A stretch of DNA of 64,000 nt from Streptomyces venezuelae (GTDB lineage: Bacteria > Actinomycetota > Actinomycetes > Streptomycetales > Streptomycetaceae), in contig NZ_CP029189.1 of NCBI RefSeq assembly GCF_008642275.1, forward strand, positions 2,712,001 to 2,776,000. The letters are read 5' to 3'. Shown here piece by piece: positions 1 to 7,850 of the stretch. Made by a program: the position numbers and the translations under genes. The notes beneath the pieces were generated by a model. That model saw only the letters and a list, made by a program, of their open reading frames with translations. It searched no databases and was not told the DNA's origin. How positions within the stretch are numbered: the first letter of the stretch is position 1; every line of letters starts with the position of its first letter.

Positions 1-910
1 AGCTGAAGCCCACCTTGACGCCGGTGTACCGCTCCGGGGCCTTCCCGTCGCAGTTCAGCTCGGGATAGGAGGCGAGCGCGGCGTTCACGTGCCCCGGCAT
101 GTCGATCTCGGGGACCACGTCCACGTACCGCTGCCCCGCGTAGGCCACCAGCTCGCGGTACTCGGCCTTGGTCCAGTGGCCGCCCGGGCCGCCGCCGACC
201 TCGCTGCCGCCCCCGTACTCCGCCAGCCGCGGCCAGGAGTCGATCGCCAGACGCCATCCCTGGTCGTCGGTCAGGTGCACGTGCAGGGTGTTGACCTTGT
301 ACTGGGCGAGCTGGTCCACGTACCTCTTCACCTGGTCCACCGAGAAGTGGTGGCGGGCGATGTCGACCATGGCCCCCCGGTACGCGAACCGCGGCCGGTC
401 GGTGACCGTCCCGCCCGGCACCGTGCCGGGCCCCGCCACCGGCACGAGCTGGCGCAGCGTCTGCCCCGCGTGGAAGAGCCCGGCCGGCGTCCGCGCGGTG
501 AGGGTGATCCCGGTCGGGTCCGACTCCAGCCGGTACCCCTCGTCGCCCACCCCCTGTGCCCCCTCGTCGATCCTGAGCCGGATCCCGTCCCCCTGCGCCC
601 CGTCGACCACCGGCAGCGGCAGCCCGCTGGGGCCGCGCAGCTGCTCGGCGAGGAGCTCGCCCACCCGCCGGACCTCCTCGTCCGGGCCGCGGCCGGTACG
701 GATGACCGTGCCCGCGCCGAAGGAGTAGCCGGGGCCGTCGGTGCGCGCGGAGACGGGCGCGGGCAGCAGCCGGTCGAAGGGGGCGAGGGCCACCGGCGGG
801 TCGTCTCCGGGTCTGGCGTCGTCACCGTGGGCGGAGGTGCAGGCCGTGACCAGGGCCGGGGCCGCGGCGAAGGCGAGGAGGGCGCCGAGCGTGCGTCGCA
901 GGACTCTCAT
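1..910 (-). CDS. Beta-N-acetylhexosaminidase, GH20, lipoprotein (partial, 3' end outside window)
   Basis: Reads from ATG at 910 off the left edge; 303 codons are visible. The N-terminus MRVLRRTLGALLAF is followed by a lipobox LVTAC, so it is probably an exported lipoprotein. Next comes a GH20 N-terminal alpha/beta domain and then the start of the catalytic barrel, with FAYRGAMVDIARHHFSVD, a YKVNTLHVHLTDDQGWRL stretch and VVPEIDMPGH, all typical of family 20. The catalytic Asp-Glu pair lies beyond the edge. The family releases terminal GlcNAc from chitin oligomers by substrate-assisted hydrolysis. A DasR-like palindrome about 105 bp upstream (1014-1029) fits induction by GlcNAc metabolism. Inferred role: extracellular chitobiose degradation that supplies amino sugar. 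Confidence 0.93.
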   Translation of the reverse strand, partial: MRVLRRTLGALLAFAAAPALVTACTSAHGDDARPGDDPPVALAPFDRLLPAPVSARTDGPGYSFGAGTVIRTGRGPDEEVRRVGELLAEQLRGPSGLPLPVVDGAQGDGIRLRIDEGAQGVGDEGYRLESDPTGITLTARTPAGLFHAGQTLRQLVPVAGPGTVPGGTVTDRPRFAYRGAMVDIARHHFSVDQVKRYVDQLAQYKVNTLHVHLTDDQGWRLAIDSWPRLAEYGGGSEVGGGPGGHWTKAEYRELVAYAGQRYVDVVPEIDMPGHVNAALASYPELNCDGKAPERYTGVKVGFS

Positions 911-1013
911 GCGCACAGGTATAGGCCAAGCGGGCCGTCCCGTCCGGTGGGCGAATCCGGGACGGACGGAAATCATCCGAAGGAGGGCACCAGGGGGGCG
1001 AACCGAGCGCTCC

Positions 1014-1029
1014 ACTGGTCCAGACCAGA
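1014..1029. promoter_or_regulatory. DasR-responsive-element-like palindrome
   Basis: ACTGGTCCAGACCAGA matches the DasR consensus ACTGGTCTAGACCACT, as I recall it, at 13 of 16 positions. It lies between the divergent hexosaminidase and the small gene upstream of glmS. DasR is the GntR-family GlcNAc-utilisation repressor of Streptomyces. Hexosaminidase control is the natural reading; an effect on the glmS side is also possible. Confidence 0.75.
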
Positions 1030-1093
1030 GGGATCCTGCCCGGAATCGGGCAGGATCTTTGCGTTCACCGCTGTTAGCCGCCAATATCTACGA

Positions 1094-1369
1094 GTGCTCG
1101 ATCGCCGCCCGTCGCATGACGACCTCGTCGACCACCTGGTGCGCAGCACCGCGCTGCAGCGCGGCGAGGCGGCCCGGGTGGTGCTGGACGTGCTCGCCTA
1201 CTTCGACGAGACGACCGAGGAGTTCGTCCGCCGCCGCCACCGGGAACTGCAGTCCGGCGGAGCGGTGAACGCGGAGATCTTCGAGCGGATCGCGGCCGAG
1301 CTGCCGCACCGCGCCGTGGCACCGCCGGAGCTCTCGCTCCGGCAGTTGCGCCGCATCGTCTACGGCTGA
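1094..1369 (+). CDS. Small conserved hypothetical protein upstream of glmS
   Basis: About 91 residues from a GTG at 1094, ending 65 bp before glmS. The sequence is charged and helical (DDLVDHLVRSTAL, FVRRRHRELQ, ISLRQLRRI-like C-terminus ending RRIVYG) with no signal peptide or membrane segment. I recognise it only as a small protein that often sits just before glmS in Streptomyces; no function is known to me. The start is uncertain because no clear ribosome-binding site precedes the GTG, and the frame stays open far upstream. Same-strand position suggests cotranscription with glmS. Confidence 0.6.
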   Translation: MLDRRPSHDDLVDHLVRSTALQRGEAARVVLDVLAYFDETTEEFVRRRHRELQSGGAVNAEIFERIAAELPHRAVAPPELSLRQLRRIVYG

Positions 1370-1434
1370 GCCGGCGGCCGCCGCACGCGGCCCCGGACGA
1401 GTACAGAACCGAACTTCAGGAGGGGCAGAACCGT

Positions 1435-3252
1435 ATGTGTGGAATCGTCGGTTACATCGGCAAGCGTGACGTGGCACCGCTGCTGCTGGAAGGCCTGCAG
1501 CGGCTGGAGTACCGCGGATACGACTCCGCGGGCATCGTGGTCAACACCCCGAAGGCCCCGGCCCTGAAGGTGGTCAAGGCCAAGGGCCGCGTCCGCGAGC
1601 TGGAGTCCCGCGTTCCCAAGCGCTTCGCCGGCACCACCGGCATCGCCCACACCCGCTGGGCCACCCACGGCGCCCCGAGCGACATCAACTCCCACCCGCA
1701 CCTGGACCCCGAGAACAAGGTCGCGGTCGTCCACAACGGCATCGTCGACAACTGCTCCGAGCTGCGCGCCAAGCTGGAGGCCGAGGGCGTCGTCTTCGCG
1801 TCGGAGACCGACACCGAGGTCATCGTCCACCTGATCGCCCGCTCCGAGGCCGACTCCCTGGAGGAGAAGGTCCGCGAGGCGGTCAAGGTCATCGACGGCA
1901 CCTACGGCATCGCCGTCATGCACGCCGACTTCCCCGACCGCATCGTCGTCGCCCGCAACGGCTCCCCCGTGGTGCTCGGCATCGGCGAGAAGGAGATGTT
2001 CGTCGCCTCGGACGTCGCCGCGCTGGTCGCCCACACCCGCCAGGTCGTCACCCTCGGCGACGGCGAGATGGCCACCATCAAGGCCGACGACTTCCGCACC
2101 TACACGACCTCCGGCACGACGACCAACGCCACCCCGGAGACCGTCGAGTGGGAGGCCGCCTCGTACGACATGGGCGGCCACGACACCTACATGCACAAGG
2201 AGATCTCCGAGCAGCCCGACGCGGTCGACCGCGTGCTGCGCGGCCGGATCGACGACCGCTTCAGCACCGTGCACCTGGGCGGCCTGAACCTGGACCCGCG
2301 CGAGGCGCGCGGCATCCGCCGGGTCAAGATCCTGGGCTGCGGCACCTCGTACCACGCGGGTCTCATCGGCGCCGGCCTCATCGAGGGCATGGCCCGCATC
2401 CCCGCGGACGCCGAGCCGGCCTCCGAGTTCCGCTACCGCAACCCGGTCGTGGACCCCGACACCCTCTACATCGCGGTCTCCCAGTCCGGTGAGACGTACG
2501 ACGTGCTCGCGGCGGTGCAGGAGCTCAAGCGCAAGGGCGCCCGCGTCCTCGGCGTGGTCAACGTGGTGGGTTCCGCGATCGCCCGCGAGGCCGACGGCGG
2601 CGTGTACGTGCACGCCGGCCCGGAGGTCTGCGTCGTCTCCACCAAGTGCTTCACCAACACGGTCGTGGCCTTCGCGCTCCTCGCCGTGCACCTGGGCCGC
2701 ATCCGGGACCTCTCGGTCACCGACGGCAAGCGGATCATCGAGGGCCTGCGCAAGCTGCCCGCGCAGATCCAGGAGATCCTCGAAGGCGAAGAGGACATCA
2801 AGAAGCTGGCGGCCGAGTTCGCCGAGGCCAAGTCGATGATGTTCATCGGCCGGGTGCGCGGCTACCCGGTGGCGCTGGAGGCCTCCCTCAAGCTGAAGGA
2901 GATCTCCTACATCCACGCCGAGGCCTACCCGGCCTCCGAGCTCAAGCACGGTCCGCTGGCGCTGATCGAGCCCTCGCTGCCCACGGTCGCGATCGTCCCG
3001 GACGACGACCTGCTGGAGAAGAACCGCGCGGCGCTGGAGGAGATCAAGGCCCGAAGCGGCCGGATCCTCGCGGTCGCCCACCGCGAGCAGGAGAAGGCGG
3101 ACCACACCATCGTGGTCCCGAAGAACGAGGACGAGCTGGACCCGATCCTGATGGGCATCCCGCTCCAGCTGCTGGCGTACCACACGGCCCTGGCCATGGG
3201 CCGGGACATCGACAAGCCGCGCAACCTGGCGAAGTCGGTCACCGTCGAGTAG
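1435..3252 (+). CDS. glmS: Glutamine-fructose-6-phosphate aminotransferase (isomerizing)
   Basis: 605 residues, full length for GlmS (E. coli about 609). It makes glucosamine-6-phosphate from fructose-6-phosphate and glutamine, the first step to UDP-GlcNAc for peptidoglycan. After Met removal the catalytic Cys2 starts the N-terminal glutaminase domain (MCGIVGYIG, then HTRWATHG and HNGIVDN). Two SIS sugar-isomerase domains follow, with CGTSYHAG, SQSGETYD and the C-terminal motif KPRNLAKSVTVE. A good ribosome-binding site AGGAGGGG precedes the ATG. A strong terminator follows at once. No glmS ribozyme is expected or seen in this actinobacterial leader. Confidence 0.98.
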   Translation: MCGIVGYIGKRDVAPLLLEGLQRLEYRGYDSAGIVVNTPKAPALKVVKAKGRVRELESRVPKRFAGTTGIAHTRWATHGAPSDINSHPHLDPENKVAVVHNGIVDNCSELRAKLEAEGVVFASETDTEVIVHLIARSEADSLEEKVREAVKVIDGTYGIAVMHADFPDRIVVARNGSPVVLGIGEKEMFVASDVAALVAHTRQVVTLGDGEMATIKADDFRTYTTSGTTTNATPETVEWEAASYDMGGHDTYMHKEISEQPDAVDRVLRGRIDDRFSTVHLGGLNLDPREARGIRRVKILGCGTSYHAGLIGAGLIEGMARIPADAEPASEFRYRNPVVDPDTLYIAVSQSGETYDVLAAVQELKRKGARVLGVVNVVGSAIAREADGGVYVHAGPEVCVVSTKCFTNTVVAFALLAVHLGRIRDLSVTDGKRIIEGLRKLPAQIQEILEGEEDIKKLAAEFAEAKSMMFIGRVRGYPVALEASLKLKEISYIHAEAYPASELKHGPLALIEPSLPTVAIVPDDDLLEKNRAALEEIKARSGRILAVAHREQEKADHTIVVPKNEDELDPILMGIPLQLLAYHTALAMGRDIDKPRNLAKSVTVE

Positions 3253-3271
3253 TCGTCGTCCCCACGACGAG

Positions 3272-3302
3272 GAACCCCCGTGCGCGATGCGCACGGGGGT
3301 TC
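3272..3302 (+). terminator. Terminator after glmS
   Basis: Perfect 14-bp stem (GAACCCCCGTGCGC with its complement) around a GAT loop, starting 19 bp after the glmS stop. It also lies just beyond the 3' end of the convergent transporter gene, so it may stop transcription from both sides. Confidence 0.88.
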
Positions 3303-3332
3303 TCCACTGCGGGGCCGCGACGCCCCGGCCGC

Positions 3333-3902
3333 TCAGCTCGCGGCGACCGCTCCGCCGCTGCGGGCCTTGCCGAAGGCCATCGGCCAGTGCGCCAGCGCCG
3401 CGGTGGCTCCGTACCAGGCCAGCAGTCCGGAGACGGCGGCGACCCAGCCGCCCGCCTTGGCGAGCGTGCCGTTGTCCACGAACGCGCCTATCGCGAGCAG
3501 GAGCAGCGACAGGGTCAGCAGGGCGTAGACGCCCTGGCTGAACAGACCGCTCGCGGCGGCGACCGTGAGCGTCAGCGCGAGCATCGCGAACAGGACGAGA
3601 AACGTTCCGGCGGCTTCGTCGGAGACCGAACCGCCCGCGCCCTTGGCCCACGTGAACCAGAAGATGCCGAGGCCCGCGAACGCGGTGCCGTTGAACCCGT
3701 CGCCGCCGCGGTACTCCAGGAGCCCGAGGAGGAACAGGGCCGCGCCGCCGACGTACATCGCGAGCGACACGGAGCTGGCAGCGGACACGCCGTCGATGAC
3801 ACCGGTGTGGCCGATACCGAACGCGAGAAGGGTGAGACCCAGGGCGATGTTCCCCAGGGTCGAAGTCGAGGCCGTGCTTCCCGCAGAGACACCATTGTCC
3901 AC
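3333..3902 (-). CDS. GPR1/FUN34/YaaH (acetate uptake) family transporter
   Basis: 189 residues from a GTG at 3902, preceded by AAGGGAG. Six hydrophobic helices are apparent, the expected topology for the AceTr/SatP family of acetate and succinate-acetate transporters. The family entry motif NPAPLGL is replaced here by the looser GNIALGLTLLAFG, so substrate specificity is uncertain. The segment YRGGDGFNGTAFAGLGIFW between helices 2 and 3 is typical of the family. It acts in the cytoplasmic membrane. It is convergent with glmS and shares the terminator region with it. Confidence 0.85.
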   Translation of the reverse strand: MDNGVSAGSTASTSTLGNIALGLTLLAFGIGHTGVIDGVSAASSVSLAMYVGGAALFLLGLLEYRGGDGFNGTAFAGLGIFWFTWAKGAGGSVSDEAAGTFLVLFAMLALTLTVAAASGLFSQGVYALLTLSLLLLAIGAFVDNGTLAKAGGWVAAVSGLLAWYGATAALAHWPMAFGKARSGGAVAAS

Positions 3903-4074
3903 GGCGGGCTCCCTTCGATCTGCAGTTGTTTGCTGCGTCCCAGCAGCATTTATCTACCCTTTACACGGGGGCACAACCGCACAAGCGGCTTAACAGGCGG
4001 TCACAGAATGACAACGTTGAGCAACACCGGAAGGCGCTATGCGACCCCGGTGTGCAGCGGGGGAACGGCCTGGG

Positions 4075-4608
4075 TCAGGGAATGACGACGACCGGCCGCT
4101 GTGCGCGTTTGGCCAGCCGGCCCGCGACCGACCCGAAGATCCGGCCGACGATCCCGTGCGTGGAGCCGACCACGATGGCGTCGGCCGAATACTCCCGGCC
4201 GACCTCCTCCAGCTCATGGCAGATGTCACCGCCGCGCTCGACCAGGATCCACGGCACTTCGGCCAGATAGTCGGCACAGGCCAGCTCCAGCCCGAGCACC
4301 TCGGTGCGGTGGTCCGGCACGTCGACGAAGACCGGCGGCTCGCAGCCGGCCCACACCGTGGTGGGCAGCCGGTTGGCGACATGGACGATGATCAGACCGG
4401 ATCCGGAGCGTCGGGCCATGCCGATCGCATAGGCGAGCGCGCGCTCACTGGAGGTGGATCCGTCGAATCCCACAACGACCCCGTGCCGGAAGGCCGGATC
4501 GCAGTGCACGCGTGTCTGTTCCACCGCGCGCAGATCGGCGGCCGACGAGGGGTCGACGACGCGTTTGCGCTTGCGGTCCGCGGGTTCGGAGAATTCGTGA
4601 CCGGCCAT
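4075..4608 (-). CDS. Universal stress protein family protein
   Basis: 177 residues if started at the ATG at 4608 (MAGHEFSEPADRKRKR). The reading frame stays open to 4848, but that extension is Cys- and Arg-rich and looks non-coding. A single UspA domain is visible: first strand VVVGFDGSTSSERAL, then GLIIVHVANRLP, and a nucleotide-binding C-terminal loop VVGSTHGIVGRIFGS with VVVIP at the very end. Cytoplasmic and probably nucleotide-binding, of unknown partner. It is monocistronic and divergent from the small membrane protein gene at 4860. Confidence 0.88.
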   Translation of the reverse strand: MAGHEFSEPADRKRKRVVDPSSAADLRAVEQTRVHCDPAFRHGVVVGFDGSTSSERALAYAIGMARRSGSGLIIVHVANRLPTTVWAGCEPPVFVDVPDHRTEVLGLELACADYLAEVPWILVERGGDICHELEEVGREYSADAIVVGSTHGIVGRIFGSVAGRLAKRAQRPVVVIP

Positions 4609-4859
4609 GGGTGTCTCGGCGAAGAGGTCCTTGGAGGAAGCAACAGGGGCGAAATCGGCGACGCAGTGTGACGGAGCTCTGTCCGGGAAGCATCTTCCCA
4701 AGCCCATACCCACCAGGGTACGGCGACACTCCTGTCCTGCACAGGGCATGCCGCCCTTGGAGAGCGTCCCAGGGAGCATGCCGGAGCGAGCGCGCCTTGG
4801 CAATGGCCGCTGTCCCCTACAGCCAGTGACGAGAACGGCCATCGCCACCCGTTGGCGCA

Positions 4860-5375
4860 GTGACCGAGCCCCGCCGCCGGGCGTTGGGACATGTGTCCGA
4901 CCTCCAGGTAAGAGCCCGCAGGGAGCACGCCGTGCCCGGTCATCCGGTTCACCCCGTCCAGCCAGCTCAGCCGACGCAGTCCGCCCGGTCCCGCCACGAC
5001 GCCGACCCCGCCCCGCACTTCACCCCGTCCCCCCGGCCCGTACTTCACCCGTCCGTGCGTCCCGCAGGACACCCCCACGACGACCCTGCGGGTGACGTCG
5101 TGCGCTGGGCCGCCTTCAGCTGCATGCTCGTCCCCGTGGTCCTCGTCGTCTACGGAACCTCCTTCGGCGGGGCCGCCGTCGCGACCGCCGGCCTGCTCGC
5201 CGTCACGGCCGCGTGCCGGATCCTGCTGCGCCATTCGGAGAAGACCCGGCGGGCCGCGGCCCGGGTGTCCGTGGAGGAGCCCCTGCCGCCCGCCCACCGC
5301 GGGCGGCACTCGCGCGTCGGCGCCGGGATGCGCCGCGGCTGCCGGGGCTCCGGACCGGTCTCCCCGCAGGACTGA
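4860..5375 (+). CDS. Small membrane protein of unknown function upstream of adpA
   Basis: 171 residues from a GTG at 4860. The first 80 residues are Pro/His/Arg-rich and disordered. One hydrophobic region around residues 82-118 (AAFSCMLVPVVLVVYGTSFGG and a second helix AAVATAGLLAVTAACRILL) suggests two helices or a hairpin, followed by a basic tail with HRGRHSR. I recognise this as a small membrane protein commonly encoded just before adpA but know no function for it. The true start could be an internal GTG nearer the membrane segment, around 5099. Confidence 0.55.
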   Translation: MTEPRRRALGHVSDLQVRARREHAVPGHPVHPVQPAQPTQSARSRHDADPAPHFTPSPRPVLHPSVRPAGHPHDDPAGDVVRWAAFSCMLVPVVLVVYGTSFGGAAVATAGLLAVTAACRILLRHSEKTRRAAARVSVEEPLPPAHRGRHSRVGAGMRRGCRGSGPVSPQD

Positions 5376-5751
5376 CTCATTCGCACACCCACACACGCAT
5401 GTTTTCAGCCAACTTCCCGGCAGGGTGGCTTCCTTGCCGGAATGTCCCCCCGTCTCCCTCACCACCAGCGACGACGGACCACGGGGGGCGTTCTGGCCCT
5501 ACAGGTACTGGCCATGGCCGGGGATCACGCTTCCTGTTCGGGTAGCGGAGTGGAACGCTTACTGATCGAATGCTTTTCGCCAAGTTGAGAAGTCGACATA
5601 GCGCTGCGTGCTGAACTTGTCACGCCGACACCACGGGACGCAGTAGATTCGATCATGTATTTACGGCGGGGGATCCACGTGCAAGGCCGAGGGGAAACGT
5701 GCAGGTGCGACCAGACCAAGGAGTCGCGACACCCAAGGGGGGCTTAGCGCC
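5376..5751 (+). promoter_or_regulatory. Long adpA upstream region
   Basis: A 376-bp gap without a credible gene, noticeably lower in GC than its surroundings (for example around 5560-5600 and 5640-5665). adpA promoters in other Streptomyces are long and targeted by several developmental regulators, so this is the expected control region. I could not place a convincing -35/-10 pair or AdpA box. A purine-rich AAGGGGGG lies 9 bp before the ATG as the ribosome-binding site. Confidence 0.6.
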
Positions 5752-6927
5752 ATGAGCCAGGATTCCACCGCCGTCGTCACAGCAGACGCCGGCCGGAAGC
5801 TCGCGGGGCGTCGCCGCAGGGAGATCGTCGCGGTGCTGCTCTTCAGCGGCGGACCGATCTTCGAGAGCTCCATTCCACTTTCCGTGTTCGGCATTGACCG
5901 GCAGGACGCGGGAGTTCCACGCTACCGATTGCTCGTGTGCGCCGGTGAGGACGGTCCGCTCAGGACCACCGGCGGACTCGAACTGACAGCGCCGTACGGG
6001 CTGGAGGCGATCGCCCGGGCAGGGACGGTCGTCGTTCCCGCCTGGCGCTCCATCACTTCACCGCCGCCGCCCGAGGCGCTCGACGCACTGCGTCTGGCGC
6101 ACGAGGAGGGGGCCCGGATCGTCGGACTGTGCACGGGAGCCTTCGTGCTCGCCGCCGCCGGTCTGCTGGACGGCCGGCCCGCGACGACGCACTGGATGTA
6201 CGCGCCGACGCTGGCCAAGCGGTACCCGTCCGTCCATGTCGATCCGCGCGAACTCTTCGTCGACGACGGCGACGTGCTCACCTCCGCCGGCACGGCGGCC
6301 GGAATCGACCTGTGCCTGCACATCGTGCGCACCGACCACGGCAGCGAGGCGGCCGGGGCCCTGGCCCGCAGGCTCGTCGTGCCGCCGCGCCGCACCGGCG
6401 GCCAGGAACGCTATCTCGACCGGTCGCTGCCGGAGGAGATCGGCGCCGACCCGCTGGCCGAGGTCGTCGCCTGGGCACTGGAACACCTCCACGAGCAGTT
6501 CGACGTGGAGACGCTGGCGGCCCGCGCCTACATGAGCAGGCGCACCTTCGACCGGCGGTTCCGCTCGCTCACCGGCAGCGCGCCGCTCCAGTGGCTGATC
6601 ACCCAGCGGGTGCTCCAGGCACAGCGGCTGCTGGAGACCTCCGACTACTCGGTCGACGAGGTCGCCGGACGCTGCGGGTTCCGCTCGCCGGTCGCCCTGC
6701 GGGGTCACTTCCGGCGGCAGCTGGGGTCCTCCCCGGCGGCCTACCGCTCCGCCTACCGGGCGCGCCGGCCGCAGGCCGACGTGGCACAGGTGGCCGAGAT
6801 CAACGCGGGCCCGGTTCCGCACCAGCGCACTCCGCAGCCCCACCGGGCGGCGGCGGCCCTGGCCGCGTCGGGTCCCACGGTGACGGAGCTGTACGCCCCG
6901 GGCCGGGTCCTGCGGGAACACGCCTGA
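5752..6927 (+). CDS. adpA: AdpA, AraC-family master regulator of development and secondary metabolism
   Basis: 391 residues, close to the usual AdpA length of about 400. N-terminal DJ-1/PfpI-like dimerisation domain at roughly 22-190 (IVAVLLFSGGPIFESSIPLS, IVGLCTGAFVLAAAGLLDG) and a C-terminal AraC DNA-binding domain at roughly 235-330 with both helix-turn-helix units (AARAYMSRRTFDRRFRSLTG and VAGRCGFRSPVALRGHFRR). The far C-terminus ends TVTELYAPGRVLREHA, as in known AdpA. It directs transcription of hundreds of morphological and antibiotic genes. Oddity: no TTA trinucleotide occurs in any frame of the gene, although adpA normally carries one TTA Leu codon read by the bldA tRNA. Followed by a terminator and orn on the same strand. 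Confidence 0.97.
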   Translation: MSQDSTAVVTADAGRKLAGRRRREIVAVLLFSGGPIFESSIPLSVFGIDRQDAGVPRYRLLVCAGEDGPLRTTGGLELTAPYGLEAIARAGTVVVPAWRSITSPPPPEALDALRLAHEEGARIVGLCTGAFVLAAAGLLDGRPATTHWMYAPTLAKRYPSVHVDPRELFVDDGDVLTSAGTAAGIDLCLHIVRTDHGSEAAGALARRLVVPPRRTGGQERYLDRSLPEEIGADPLAEVVAWALEHLHEQFDVETLAARAYMSRRTFDRRFRSLTGSAPLQWLITQRVLQAQRLLETSDYSVDEVAGRCGFRSPVALRGHFRRQLGSSPAAYRSAYRARRPQADVAQVAEINAGPVPHQRTPQPHRAAAALAASGPTVTELYAPGRVLREHA

Positions 6928-6952
6928 CCACGGGCTGAGTACGACGCACGAG

Positions 6953-6984
6953 GGTCCTCCACCGGCCACCGCCGGTGGAGGACC
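6953..6984 (+). terminator. Terminator between adpA and orn
   Basis: Perfect 14-bp inverted repeat GGTCCTCCACCGGC with loop CACC, 25 bp after the adpA stop, followed by a short T-rich TTCC. It should separate adpA and orn transcripts. Confidence 0.8.
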
Positions 6985-7032
6985 TTCCGCATATGCGGTC
7001 CGCGCCCCGGGGGACCACATAAGGTGGGACAC

Positions 7033-7635
7033 ATGAACGATCGCATGGTGTGGATCGACTGCGAGATGACCGGGCTCTCGTTGACGGACGACGCACTTAT
7101 CGAGGTGGCCGCACTGGTCACCGACTCGGAGCTCAACGTGCTCGGCGAAGGCGTGGACATCGTGATCCGCCCGCCGGACGCCGCGCTGGAGACCATGCCC
7201 GACGTGGTGCGCGAGATGCACACCGCCTCCGGCCTGCTCGACGAGCTGGCCGGCGGGACCACCCTCGCGGACGCCGAGGCGCAGGTCCTGGCCTACGTGC
7301 GGGAGCACGTGAAGGAACCCCGCAAGGCGCCGCTCTGCGGAAACTCGGTCGGCACCGACCGCGGCTTCCTGCTGCGCGACATGGCCGCGCTGGAGAGCTA
7401 CCTGCACTACCGGATCGTGGACGTGTCCTCGGTCAAGGAGCTGGCGCGCCGCTGGTACCCGCGGGCGTACTTCAACAGCCCGCCGAAGAACGGCAACCAC
7501 CGGGCGCTGGCGGACATCAAGGACTCCATCACCGAGCTGCGCTACTACCGGGAGGCGGTCTTCGTCCCGCAGCCCGGGCCCGACTCGGACACGGCCCGCA
7601 GCATCGCCGCCAAGCACGTCGCGCCGGGCGCGTAG
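7033..7635 (+). CDS. orn: Oligoribonuclease
   Basis: 200 residues from ATG 7033, chosen over the in-frame GTG at 7024 because AAGGTGGG lies at the right distance. DEDDh 3'-5' exonuclease: Asp9 and Glu11 in [11 protein letters not shown], the LLRDMAALE helix, and the NHRALADI motif with the catalytic His and Asp. The enzyme degrades 2-5 nt RNAs and pGpG, so it closes both RNA turnover and c-di-GMP breakdown, which is relevant to the CdgA protein encoded further on. Cytoplasmic and essential or nearly so in most bacteria. It is the conserved neighbour of adpA. Confidence 0.97.
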   Translation: MNDRMVWIDCEMTGLSLTDDALIEVAALVTDSELNVLGEGVDIVIRPPDAALETMPDVVREMHTASGLLDELAGGTTLADAEAQVLAYVREHVKEPRKAPLCGNSVGTDRGFLLRDMAALESYLHYRIVDVSSVKELARRWYPRAYFNSPPKNGNHRALADIKDSITELRYYREAVFVPQPGPDSDTARSIAAKHVAPGA

Positions 7636-7705
7636 TACCTCCCGGGGAGGGGCGCGGGAAAGGGGGGAGCGAGCACCCTCCCGGACCCTGTACCCTTTTC
7701 TTCGG

Positions 7706-7725
7706 CCGGTCGGTTTTCCGACCGG
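7706..7725 (+). terminator. Hairpin between orn and tRNA-His
   Basis: Perfect 8-bp stem CCGGTCGG with a TTTT loop, 6 bp before the tRNA. It may end orn transcription or lie in the 5' leader of the tRNA as a processing element. A T-tract after the stem is lacking, so terminator function is uncertain. Confidence 0.45.
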
Positions 7726-7730
7726 ACATG

Positions 7731-7803
7731 GTGGGTGTAGCTCAGTTGGTAGAGCACCTGGTTGTGGTCCAGGTGGCCGCGGGTTCAAGTCCCGTCACTC
7801 ACC
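7731..7803 (+). tRNA. tRNA-His (GTG)
   Basis: Cloverleaf with acceptor GTGGGTG pairing with CACTCAC (one G-T pair), D-loop AGCTCAGTTGGTAGAGC, anticodon stem CCTGG with loop TTGTGGT giving anticodon GTG, and TPsiC arm GGGTTCAAGTCCC. The base before the acceptor (G7730) can pair with C7803 as the extra G-1 characteristic of tRNA-His. CCA is not encoded. Confidence 0.96.
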
Positions 7804-7810
7804 CTGCGGG

Positions 7811-7842
7811 AAGGCCCCGATCGCCAAGGCGATCGGGGCCTT
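7811..7842 (+). terminator. Terminator after tRNA-His
   Basis: Perfect 15-bp inverted repeat AAGGCCCCGATCGCC around an AA centre, immediately after the tRNA. It also lies at the 3' end of the convergent cebR. Confidence 0.88.
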
Positions 7843-7850
7843 CTGCGTTC

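Noticed and set aside
1360..3651. 763-codon open frame opposite glmS
   Set aside because: It is the complement of a well-supported GlmS; long reverse frames are expected in GC-rich genes with strong third-position bias, and the translation has no domain.
3903..4074. Riboswitch or RNA gene between the transporter and the stress protein
   Set aside because: No conserved structure recognised; sequence is lower in GC but without a convincing fold.
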